NCBI RefSeq assembly: GCF_041821085.1
Contig: NZ_JBGUAZ010000004.1
Location: forward strand, 186,001 to 250,000
Source: Natrinema sp. HArc-T2
Lineage (GTDB): Archaea > Halobacteriota > Halobacteria > Halobacteriales > Natrialbaceae
Reading direction: 5' to 3'
Length of the DNA stretch: 64,000 nucleotides
Below are positions 50,356 to 58,336 of the stretch, in pieces. Below the pieces are notes generated by a model that had not been told where the DNA came from, did not search any database, and worked only from the letters and a program-made list of their open reading frames with translations. Numbering within the stretch: position 1 is the stretch's first letter; each line of letters opens with the position of its first letter. The translations under genes were made by a program, and so were the position numbers.

Positions 50356-51786
50356 CTACGAGAGTGCACGCTCGACGGCGTTCGCGACGTCCATCGCTTT
50401 TTCGGCCAGCTCGTCGGACACTAACCCGTCTGCGACGGCGGCCTCGAGTTCGTCCGCGTCGACGATTTCGACCGCCCCGTCGGGCCGGCGGATCACGTCG
50501 ACGTAGAGGTCGACGTACCGCACACAATCCGGGAAGAGTTCGACCGGGGTACAGACGTTGACGTAGGTTCCCTTCGACGTGCCGTCGGCGGCCTTGTAGG
50601 TCGTCGGATACCACCACCGTCCTTCGCGGAACTTCGTCACTGCCACATCGCCGTCGTCCTTGGGAGTCCCGAGCGCGTCGTAGCTGCCGCCGCCGCGCAT
50701 CGAGCGCTCGAGGGTGATCTTGCCCTCGGGATCCCAGTGGGTGACCTCGCCGCGGCCGAGCGAGATACGTCGCCCGTCGGGTTTGCCGTGACCGATCTCG
50801 AGGCGATCGCCAGTTGTAGGGCCGAACTGGCGCGTGACGGCTGCAAACGGGAAGTCATCGCCATCTGCGGCATCGTCGGTCGGCTCACAGACCGCCTCTG
50901 CGAAATCCACCGCTGCGCTCGCAGCCTGGTCGGCTGCCTTCGTCCGGTGATGGCCGGGCATCGTCGTCTCCACGCGCCGGCGCACCCCATCGAGCGCGAA
51001 CCGGGACTGGCGGCCAAACCGGACCCACGCGGTTCGCTGGGGGGCAGCGAGAAGCGCCGGCTCGCCCGGCTGGTCGGACGCGTCGGCGAGGGCATCCTCG
51101 AGCAGACGTGCGCGACCGGCCGCGTCCTCAAGGGCGGTCCCCATTGCCTCGAGGTCCGCATCGACCGCGGCGTGTTGCCAGCGGACTCCCCACCCGTCAG
51201 GAATCTCGACCGAGAGCAGATCGGTCATGCCGACGAGTTCGTCCGCACGCTCGCCGCGCATCGCCGCCGAGACGCCGGTTCGGTCACGCGAAAGGGCACA
51301 GAGCCCACCCTGCACCTCGAGGATCGGCTGTACTCGCGGCCGATCGTCGTCCCACGGCGGCGTGGGCTCGGTGACTTGCACCCGGTAGCGGTTGCCGGCG
51401 TCGACGTAGCCGTCGACGTCGTCGTAGCTGAGATAGCCGCGCCGACCGTCGCCGAGATCGACGACGGCACCGCTGCCGCCATCGGCCTCGAGCACCTCGG
51501 CGTCGAAGACCGCGCCACGAGCAACCTCGTCGTCCCAGCGGAAGGTATCGATGGCGAGGCTCTCGAGTTTGCCTGCGGCTGTCGTGACCGCATCGACGTC
51601 GCCCGACACCTCGACACCCTGCCGGTCGCGGGTGGTTTCGATCGAAACATCTGCCGGGACGGTGTCGAACGACTGGTCGAACCGCTCCTGAATCGGGTCG
51701 GAGGCCTGGACGACCTCGTAGCCGGCCTCGCTCAATAATTGCGTGACCGCGGTCGTATAGATCCCGCGGACGCGAGCCGTCGTCAT
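50356..51786 (-). CDS. FAU-1-type RNA-binding/ribonuclease protein (DUF402)
   Basis: This 476-residue protein has an N-terminal S1-like region (ATRVRGIYTTAVTQLL, VVDLGDGRRGYLSYDDV near residue 105) and a C-terminal DUF402 domain (GHGKPDGRRISLGRGEVTHWDPEG near residue 355, then RWWYPTTYKAADGTSKGTY and YVDLYVDVIRR). This matches archaeal FAU-1, described as an AU-rich RNA-binding and RNase E/G-like enzyme. The ATG at 51786 gives the family start; sequence upstream stays open only because of high GC. Likely role: RNA processing or decay. Confidence 0.85.
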   Translation of the reverse strand: MTTARVRGIYTTAVTQLLSEAGYEVVQASDPIQERFDQSFDTVPADVSIETTRDRQGVEVSGDVDAVTTAAGKLESLAIDTFRWDDEVARGAVFDAEVLEADGGSGAVVDLGDGRRGYLSYDDVDGYVDAGNRYRVQVTEPTPPWDDDRPRVQPILEVQGGLCALSRDRTGVSAAMRGERADELVGMTDLLSVEIPDGWGVRWQHAAVDADLEAMGTALEDAAGRARLLEDALADASDQPGEPALLAAPQRTAWVRFGRQSRFALDGVRRRVETTMPGHHRTKAADQAASAAVDFAEAVCEPTDDAADGDDFPFAAVTRQFGPTTGDRLEIGHGKPDGRRISLGRGEVTHWDPEGKITLERSMRGGGSYDALGTPKDDGDVAVTKFREGRWWYPTTYKAADGTSKGTYVNVCTPVELFPDCVRYVDLYVDVIRRPDGAVEIVDADELEAAVADGLVSDELAEKAMDVANAVERALS

Positions 51787-51853
51787 CGGTTTTCCTCCGT
51801 CGTCCGTCGTGGATCGCTCGAGCGCGATCCAATCGTTGCCTCGAACACGGTGA

Positions 51854-52231
51854 TCACCGCAAGATCTCGCGGTCGGGCGCGAACCGCACCCGGTCGTCGA
51901 TCGTCGGCCCGAGGGTGAGTTCGACGGACCCGTCATCGAGCAACCGACCGTTCTCGATGGAGACGCCCCAGGTGTCGAACCGCAACCAGCCGCGCATTTC
52001 GTCGGCGTGAGTCGTGATGTCGGCGTACTCAACGGCGTGTTCCGGATAGTCGGCACTCGAGTGTGCCATATCCATATCGGAGTAGACGGCGTCGTGCTCG
52101 TCGAAGAAGTCCTCCAGCGCCGCCGCGTCCTCGGCGACGGCGTCGACGACGGCCTCGGAGGCGGCCCGGAGGTCATCGGTCTCGAGGCCGACATCGCGAA
52201 GCGCCTGCTGGGTTCGCTGGTCGAAATGCAT
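51854..52231 (-). CDS. Conserved haloarchaeal protein of unknown function
   Basis: This 125-residue acidic protein starts MHFDQRTQQALRDVGLETDDLRAASEA, has an acidic helix (DAAALEDFFDEHDAVYSDMDMAH) and ends DGSVELTLGPTIDDRVRFAPDREILR. It lies directly upstream of the FAU-1-type gene on the same strand with a 67-base gap and is probably cotranscribed. No family motif is recognised with confidence (I associate it with DUF7532). Confidence 0.72.
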   Translation of the reverse strand: MHFDQRTQQALRDVGLETDDLRAASEAVVDAVAEDAAALEDFFDEHDAVYSDMDMAHSSADYPEHAVEYADITTHADEMRGWLRFDTWGVSIENGRLLDDGSVELTLGPTIDDRVRFAPDREILR

Positions 52232-52392
52232 AGCCGCCGGTTGGGCCGGGAGACCTTTGATCATTCCGAGTTCGCGTCGGTCGCTACGGTGCGGTGACTC
52301 AGCCCACCGTGTCCGCCGGCACGCGTCAGTCCGCCTGTCGTTCCGTTCGCTATTACTGTAGGCGAAACGTTTGATACTGGTGGTTGCCGACG

Positions 52393-52824
52393 ATGCACAT
52401 GAGTGGCGAACTACACAGAACAAACCTCAACGACGAACAGGCAACCGGTATCATCAGCGCAGCACGGACCAGTCTCGGCGACACGCTTCGAAGCGTGATC
52501 TACTTCACGCCGTCAGCGTTCGATATCCTGTATCTCCGGCAGGACCTCTACGGCTCGCGGGCCGACGCCCGTGACGCCAAATCCCAACTGGTCGAGTTCG
52601 AACAGGCCGGCTTCTCCGAGGTCCCTGTCCGGACGGCGATCGCCCGCAGAGAGAGCGACTCGGACATCGGCGACTACGAGTTTACCGTCCGCTTCCACGA
52701 AAACGGGTTCGTCGTCAGGGTGCTCCAGCGAGAGGTCGGCATCCTGCTGACGATCGACAGCATGGACGTCAACGCGTTCGAGGACGCTGCCGTCGCGATC
52801 CAGCGACTCCTCGACAGCGAGTAG
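52393..52824 (+). CDS. Conserved haloarchaeal protein (DUF7522-like)
   Basis: This 143-residue soluble protein has ATGIISAARTSLGDTLRSVIYFTPSAFDILYLRQDLYG in adjoining segments and a second half with YEFTVRFHENGFVVRVLQREVGILLTID. The pattern recurs in haloarchaea near signalling genes, where it has been grouped as DUF7522. Function is unknown. The start at 52393 is uncertain; an ATG six bases downstream (52399) is as likely. Confidence 0.72.
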   Translation: MHMSGELHRTNLNDEQATGIISAARTSLGDTLRSVIYFTPSAFDILYLRQDLYGSRADARDAKSQLVEFEQAGFSEVPVRTAIARRESDSDIGDYEFTVRFHENGFVVRVLQREVGILLTIDSMDVNAFEDAAVAIQRLLDSE

Positions 52825-52935
52825 ACCGTTCACTCAGGTAGCGTCGCTCGCGACCTACTGTGTGGGGACTGGCAATGCAACGCTTGCGTCGCCGGTTGCC
52901 GAACCTATACCGGGCCGGCGACAGTATGTCCGGTC

Positions 52936-53952
52936 ATGCAGCGCAGTCGCGATCCGGTCGAGCAGGCCGAGGATCGACGCGGCGACGGAACGGTCGATCT
53001 CTACGACATCTCGACGTGGGAGCCACGGTCAGCCGTCGATTTGCTCGCGTACACACTCTACAGTACGGTTCGCTACGGACTCCGTGCGCTCGTCTTGCTG
53101 ACCGCCATCGCGATCACCGTCTCGTTGCTGATCTCGCCGGCCGCGATCGTCCTCGAGGATCCGTTCGTCGCAATCTTCTTCGGGCTCTCGGTCGTGCCCG
53201 CGGGGTTGCTCGCAACATATATTTGGTATGCAGATATCACGACGAGCGAACCGCTTGGATTGCTCGTCGTGACCTTTCTCCTTGCGGTCCTGTTCGCGAC
53301 GTTCGCGGCCCTCATCAACTCGCTCAGTCAGGTTGCCCTCGGCTTCGGCAGCGGTGTACTCTTTTTCTACCTGATCGTCGGCCCCGTCGAAGAGACGGTC
53401 AAACTCCTCGCCGTCTACGTGTTTGCCTATCGGAGCAGTAGCTTCACCGCCGTCATCGACGGGGCGGTCTACGGGGCCGTCGCCGGGCTTGGCTTTGCAG
53501 CCATCGAAAACGCCATCTACATCAGCCGGGTTATCGGTGAAGCGAGTCCCGAAGTAAACCTCTTCGTCACCGCAAGCGGGATCGCGACGGTCCGTGCGCT
53601 AGCCGGACCCGGCCACGTCATCTACTCGGCGATCGCGGGCTACTACCTTGGCTTAGCGAAGTTCAACCGGGAGTACGCCGGCCCGATCGTTCTCAAAGGA
53701 CTCCTCGTCGCCGCGTTCGTCCACGGCACGTACAACGTCACGGTCGGCATCGTTCCACAGTTCCTCGCGGGTCTCCTGCCCGTCGGCTACGGCGTCGCAT
53801 TCGTGGGCTACGTGATCGGCTACGACGTCACCGTCGGATACTACCTCTATCGAAAACTCGCCCGCTATCGAGACGCCTATCTGACGCTCAGTGACGACGG
53901 CGCCGACACGCCGCGTCCGGAGCTGACGGAATTCGAGCCGCCACAGCGCTGA
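52936..53952 (+). CDS. PrsW-family intramembrane glutamic protease
   Basis: This 338-residue protein has eight to nine membrane helices and the PrsW motifs in order: GPVEETVKLLAVYVFAYR near residue 152, AAIENAIYISRVIG near 190, GPGHVIYSAIAGYYLG near 220 and AFVHGTYNVTVGI near 258. These are the Glu-Glu, Asn, His and His positions of the active site. PrsW of Bacillus cuts the anti-sigma factor RsiW. Archaeal substrates are unknown. The N-terminal 45 residues are acidic and cytoplasmic. Confidence 0.9.
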   Translation: MQRSRDPVEQAEDRRGDGTVDLYDISTWEPRSAVDLLAYTLYSTVRYGLRALVLLTAIAITVSLLISPAAIVLEDPFVAIFFGLSVVPAGLLATYIWYADITTSEPLGLLVVTFLLAVLFATFAALINSLSQVALGFGSGVLFFYLIVGPVEETVKLLAVYVFAYRSSSFTAVIDGAVYGAVAGLGFAAIENAIYISRVIGEASPEVNLFVTASGIATVRALAGPGHVIYSAIAGYYLGLAKFNREYAGPIVLKGLLVAAFVHGTYNVTVGIVPQFLAGLLPVGYGVAFVGYVIGYDVTVGYYLYRKLARYRDAYLTLSDDGADTPRPELTEFEPPQR

Positions 53953-53980
53953 CTCGCCGGTCTTCCCGACCGAATCGTGA

Positions 53981-54067
53981 CTCATACGGACACCTGTCAG
54001 TCAGTTCCGATGCACCCACGACCCGCACTGCGGGTGCACCGGTCACTTGGGACAGCAGACCGTATCA
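53981..54067 (+). repeat. Type B palindromic repeat, copy B3
   Basis: An 87-base copy starting CTCATACGGACACCTGTCAG and ending GACAGCAGACCGTATCAG, with an inner GCACCC...GGGTGC hairpin. Terminal repeats are imperfect over 18 bases. It overlaps the stop codon of the riboflavin synthase gene and lies after PrsW, in the convergent space. Confidence 0.8.
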
Positions 54068-54676
54068 GCGGTCTTCAAATCGTGCCTCGAGCAGCCGTTC
54101 GACGTACTTCGCGAGCACGTCGACCTCGAGGTGAACCGGATCGCCGGGCTCCTTCTCGGAGAGTGTCGTCAGCTCGTAGGTCGTCGGGATGATCGCGACG
54201 GTGACACGTCCGGCCTCCGCGTCGAGGTCGGCGACGGTCAGGCTGATCCCATCGAGCGTGATCGACCCCTTCTCGACGACGTAGCGGTCGTACCCCTCCG
54301 GCAGCTCGAACTCGAAGAACCAGTCTTCCTCGACCGATTCAACGTTCCGTACTGTCGCGACCGCGTCGACGTGACCCTGCACGACGTGGCCGTCGAACCG
54401 ACCGTCGGCCGGCATCGCCCGCTCGAGGTTGACCGTGTCGCCCGTCTCGAGGTCGCCCAGATACGTCCGCTCGATGGTCTCGGTCGCCAGGAAGACCTCG
54501 AACCACGTTCCCTCCTCGTATCGCTCGACGGTGAGACACGCGCCGCTGACGCTGATGCTCTGGCCGTGCTCGAGTTCCGTCGCGACCTCGTCGGCCCCGA
54601 TCCGCAGTCGGAGGCCGTCGTCGGTTCGCTCTCGGGCGACGATCTCGCCGGTCTCTTCGACGATCCCCGTAAACAT
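54065..54676 (-). CDS. ribE: Riboflavin synthase, alpha (bacterial type)
   Basis: This 203-residue protein has two lumazine-binding repeats: the first starts MFTGIVEETGEIVA and has SGACLTVERYEEGTWFEVFLATETIERTYL in adjoining parts, the second begins VVQGHVDAVATV and has GISLTVADLD. It dismutates 6,7-dimethyl-8-ribityllumazine to riboflavin as a trimer. Most archaea use an unrelated RibC; haloarchaea carry this bacterial type. The start at 54676 gives the family MFTGIVE. No other rib gene is adjacent. Confidence 0.93.
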   Translation of the reverse strand: MFTGIVEETGEIVARERTDDGLRLRIGADEVATELEHGQSISVSGACLTVERYEEGTWFEVFLATETIERTYLGDLETGDTVNLERAMPADGRFDGHVVQGHVDAVATVRNVESVEEDWFFEFELPEGYDRYVVEKGSITLDGISLTVADLDAEAGRVTVAIIPTTYELTTLSEKEPGDPVHLEVDVLAKYVERLLEARFEDR

Positions 54677-54764
54677 ATTCACAACTGGCAGGCGGTGGGG
54701 GAAAGCCGTTCCGGGTCCAACTCACAGCGGCGTCGCGTCCGGCATGCCTACGGTCGGGGCAGCC

Positions 54765-56684
54765 TCAGGATTGTGGTGTGACCGACTCGTCACCGACGGC
54801 GGTGCGCACGCCGGAGAACTCGAATCGCGCGCCGCCGGCTGCGCTTTCGGTGACGGTGACGTCCCACTCGTGGGCCTGTGCGATTTCGCGGACGATATTC
54901 AGGCCGAGCCCGGTTCCGTCGGGGTTCGTGGTCCAGCCGGGCTCGAGGACGCGGTCGCGCTCGTCCGGCGGGATACCCGGGCCGTCGTCCGCGACGTAAA
55001 ACCCGTCGTCGCCGAGTCCGACGGTGACGGTGACGCCGTCGCCATCGTGCTCGGTGGCGTCCTGCCGAGTGTTCGAGGCAGGGCTCGTCGAGCCGTGCTC
55101 GACGGAGTTTCGAAACAGGTTCTCGAACAGGTTCCGGATACGACTCTCGTCGGCGAAAAACTGCCCATCGGAGTCGATCTGCAGCGAGGCGTCGGCTGTC
55201 GCCACAGTGTCCCAGCAGGTCGTAACGACGTCACCGAACGAGAGTGCGTCGACCGACTCGAGGTCGTACCCACACCGAACCATCGTCAACACGTCGTCGA
55301 TGATTCCCGCCATCCGATCGAGGACGGTTTCGAGGTCGTCGGGCTGTTCGAGGTCGGCGTCCGTTTGTGCGGTCGCGACAAGCCCCTGGGCGACGTTGAG
55401 GGGGTTGCGAAGGTCGTGGGCGACGACGCGTGCGAACTCGTCTAAGCGGTCGTTCTGACGCTCGAGTTCCTGTTCGTACGCGAGTCGGTTGAGCGCAATT
55501 TCGGCGTTCAGCGACAACACGAACGCGAGTTCTACGTCCGACTGGTCGAACGCGTCGATGTCGGAATCGACGATACTGATAACGCCATGGTCGCCGAGCG
55601 GGAGATACATCGCGGAGTGTGCCTCGCCGCGGTCGTGATCGTCCTCGAGCGACTGGAGGTTCTCGTATCGAATCGGCTCGCCACGTTGGAACGCGCGGCT
55701 GACGGGAGCATCTCCATCGAGCGGATAATCGGGCCGGTCACCCATCTCCGATTCCGCTTGCTCGGTGACGGCGACCGGATGCAGATACGCGTCGTCGACG
55801 ACGAGTCGAACGACGTTGTGCTTGTAGCCGAGAATCTTACTCGCAGCATCGGCGATGAGTTGTGCGATCTCCGTTCGGTCGTCTGCCTCCATCAGCCAGC
55901 GCGTCGCCGTGTGAAGTGCCTGGAGCTGTCGCTCGTACTCCTTGCGGGCCGTCACGTTCCGGAAGACACCCACGACGTGCTGTCGCTCCTGCAGTTCGAA
56001 GACGTGAGCGTTGATCTCAACCGAGACCCGGTTGCCGTCTTTCGTTTCGACGTAGATGTCGGAGCCGTCCGGAAACTGTGTGAAGATCGACTGGCCGGAA
56101 CCGACGTGCGTTTCGAAGAGCTCACGGTAGGACGCTTCCTCACCCGACGGATGGAGGGCCGATTGCGGCTCGCCGACGAGCTCATTCGGCTCGTATCCGG
56201 TGAGTTCTGTCACCTGCTGGTTCACCTCGATGATTTCGCCCGTTTCCGCGTCCGCGACAAAGACCGCATCCGGCACTGCCTCGAGGATAGTCTGATATTT
56301 CGTCCGCAGCGCTTTCTGCTCGCTGATGTCCCGGACGACGGCCATGAATTCGCGTCGCCCGTTCGTCTCGATCGGACTCAGGCTGATGTCGACTGGAAGC
56401 TTCGAACCGTCCTTTTGTCGGCCTGAGAGCTCGAGATTGACGCCCATCGGACGAGTTTCGGGGGCAGTGATGTACGCGTCGCGTTGGGCGACGTGCTCGT
56501 CTCGGACAGCCTCCGGAACGAGAATTTCGATCGGCTCACCGACGAGTTCGGGCGGCTCGTACCCGAACAGGTCAGTCACACGTGCATTCGCGTAGGTAAT
56601 CCGGCCATCGGTATCGACGAGGAGGATAGCATCGGGAGAGGCTTCACAGATCGCTTCGTATCGCTGTCTCGATTGGTGTGACAT
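54765..56684 (-). CDS. PAS-PAS-GAF sensor histidine kinase
   Basis: This 639-residue cytoplasmic kinase has two PAS domains (about residues 8-125, EASPDAILLVDTDGRITYAN, and 130-250, VPDAVFVADAETGEI), a GAF domain (about 260-400) and a HisKA/HATPase_c core. The H box is VVAHDLRNPLNVAQG near residue 430. The N box is NLFRNSVEHGS and the G boxes are DDGPGIP and GTGLGLNIVREIAQAHEW. No membrane helix is seen, so it senses an internal signal. No receiver gene is next to it. It autophosphorylates on the H-box His. Confidence 0.94.
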   Translation of the reverse strand: MSHQSRQRYEAICEASPDAILLVDTDGRITYANARVTDLFGYEPPELVGEPIEILVPEAVRDEHVAQRDAYITAPETRPMGVNLELSGRQKDGSKLPVDISLSPIETNGRREFMAVVRDISEQKALRTKYQTILEAVPDAVFVADAETGEIIEVNQQVTELTGYEPNELVGEPQSALHPSGEEASYRELFETHVGSGQSIFTQFPDGSDIYVETKDGNRVSVEINAHVFELQERQHVVGVFRNVTARKEYERQLQALHTATRWLMEADDRTEIAQLIADAASKILGYKHNVVRLVVDDAYLHPVAVTEQAESEMGDRPDYPLDGDAPVSRAFQRGEPIRYENLQSLEDDHDRGEAHSAMYLPLGDHGVISIVDSDIDAFDQSDVELAFVLSLNAEIALNRLAYEQELERQNDRLDEFARVVAHDLRNPLNVAQGLVATAQTDADLEQPDDLETVLDRMAGIIDDVLTMVRCGYDLESVDALSFGDVVTTCWDTVATADASLQIDSDGQFFADESRIRNLFENLFRNSVEHGSTSPASNTRQDATEHDGDGVTVTVGLGDDGFYVADDGPGIPPDERDRVLEPGWTTNPDGTGLGLNIVREIAQAHEWDVTVTESAAGGARFEFSGVRTAVGDESVTPQS

Positions 56685-56865
56685 GACGCTCGTCGGGCTC
56701 GGAGCCGATACTGATACCCCGGGCGCCATCTATTTCAAAGTTTTAGTGAATAGTCAATCCCATATAACGAAATCAAATCCACCAAGCCGGACAGCGACAG
56801 CGCCACCGCGAGCGACCGAAACCGCTGCCGTCGCGTTTTTACAGTTCAGACGCGATGTACCGCCA

Positions 56866-57120
56866 ATGGCCGGCATCATCGACACGATCAAACTCGCAGG
56901 CACGCTCGTTCTTGCCCTTCCCGCTGCGATCGCCGGGCTCGAGCTCGTGTTGATTCGCGGGCAGACGACGTTCGGCGTCGCCCTCATCGGGCTCGCGGTC
57001 GGACTCGTCGCTATCCAACACTGGCTGACGCTTCCGACTGACATCCCGGAACTGCTCGCAAAACGGTTCGTCGGCGCCATCACGAAAGACCCTGACCCCG
57101 ACTCCGAGGACGAACGCTAA
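56866..57120 (+). CDS. Small membrane protein (DUF7533-like)
   Basis: This 84-residue protein has two hydrophobic helices (IIDTIKLAGTLVLALPAAIAG and VALIGLAVGLVAIQHW) and an acidic tail (ITKDPDPDSEDER). Haloarchaea encode many close copies of this kind. Function is not known. The ATG at 56866 removes a low-quality upstream extension. It sits divergent from the kinase and convergent to the M24-like gene. Confidence 0.75.
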   Translation: MAGIIDTIKLAGTLVLALPAAIAGLELVLIRGQTTFGVALIGLAVGLVAIQHWLTLPTDIPELLAKRFVGAITKDPDPDSEDER

Positions 57121-57157
57121 CGCGACGGCGTCCCTGGCGAGCCGGACTGCTATCACG

Positions 57158-58336
57158 CTACCGCTCGAGCAGCGCCGCCGGCGACAGCGAATGTGCAGGG
57201 GCCGCGAGTCGGTCGGGTCGTTCGCCCTCGTCAGTGACGACTACCACGTCGGCGATCCGGAGCCGACTCGTCTCGTCGACGCGGGCGGCCACATCGAGTC
57301 GGACCACGGCCCCGGGTTCGATTTCGTCGCTGCCGTCGATCGGCCCTTCGCAGGACTCGAGGCCGACGCCGGAGACGGTGGCCTCGACCTCGTCGCTGTC
57401 GTCGAGTCCGAACGAGCGCACTTCTGCCTCGAGATCGGCTGCGACGGTGTGGACGGACGCCGAGCCGGCCGTCAGCAGCGACCGCGCGGAGCGAAACGAC
57501 TGGGTGACGGCGACGTGGACGCGCCGTTCCCGACCGCCGTCGCTGTCGACGACGAGTGTACGGACGAGTCCGCCGTAGTAGCCGGACGGCCCGCGGGGTG
57601 TGGCTGCGAGTACGATCGACTCGTCGGGTCGGAGTGCCTCTCTGTCGGCGTCGGTGTCTGGATGAGAGACAGTCTCGGGATTGACGGCGGTGTTGCCAGC
57701 TGGGAACGCACCCGCGCCGACGATCGCCTCGTCGATGGCGATCCGCAAGCGGGCGGGCGTCAGCGGGACGGTGTCGCCGTTCCCATCTTCAACCGCGAGC
57801 CGACCGTCGACGATCGCCGCGTCGGCCAGGACCGACGCGGCCCGTCGAATCCCAGCGCTCGCTGCGCGTTGTGCGACCGCAATCCGGTCGCACTCGCCGG
57901 TGGTTTTCGTCGCCCGCGCCCGTGCGATGGCCTCCGTCGAGGCCACCTCGAAGCCCGCGTTCTCGAGGTAGAGCGCCGCATCGTGTGGGACGTGTGGTGG
58001 GGTCAGGATCGTCCCCTCGGGACCGCGATCCGCAAGCGTCGCCGCGAGGTCAGCAGCGGGATGGCCGTCGCTTGCGTCAGCCGAGCGGACGAGCCACTCG
58101 TCGGTGGTGCCGTCGTACGCGACGGCAGTACGTCCGTGTGGCATCGACTCGCAGCAATAGCGGATCGACGGCTCGCGTCCGCGACCGGCGTGGACGAATG
58201 CGGTCGCGTCTCGGGTCTCGAGTGTGGAAGCCAGCACGTCGGCTGCATTCTCACGCCGCTCGCGGGCGAGCGCCGACGGTGACGGACCATCGGCTGGCAG
58301 ACCGTGCTCGATCCCGCGATCGTCCGCTCCGGTCAC
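57158..58336 (-). CDS. M24 (Xaa-Pro peptidase) family protein lacking its metal ligands
   Basis: This 392-residue protein has the pita-bread fold of M24 peptidases: an N-terminal creatinase-like part (residues 25-160) and the C-terminal catalytic-like part. The positions that hold the five metal ligands are all changed. The first aspartate region reads VLAATPRG, the second YYGGLVRT (for SDITRT), the histidine region VSGVGLE (for GHGVGLE), the next RLDVAARV (for TIEPG) and the last RIADVVVV (for RIEDTV). A peptidase active site is therefore unlikely. Its GTG start overlaps the stop of the helicase gene in a GTGA junction, so the two are coupled. Confidence 0.85.
   Translation of the reverse strand: MTGADDRGIEHGLPADGPSPSALARERRENAADVLASTLETRDATAFVHAGRGREPSIRYCCESMPHGRTAVAYDGTTDEWLVRSADASDGHPAADLAATLADRGPEGTILTPPHVPHDAALYLENAGFEVASTEAIARARATKTTGECDRIAVAQRAASAGIRRAASVLADAAIVDGRLAVEDGNGDTVPLTPARLRIAIDEAIVGAGAFPAGNTAVNPETVSHPDTDADREALRPDESIVLAATPRGPSGYYGGLVRTLVVDSDGGRERRVHVAVTQSFRSARSLLTAGSASVHTVAADLEAEVRSFGLDDSDEVEATVSGVGLESCEGPIDGSDEIEPGAVVRLDVAARVDETSRLRIADVVVVTDEGERPDRLAAPAHSLSPAALLER

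Noticed and set aside
50356..52194. Long open minus-strand frame extending upstream of the FAU-1-type gene into its neighbour
   Set aside because: The upstream part is a different frame of the 125-residue gene at 51854-52231, open only because of codon bias; the family start is at 51786.
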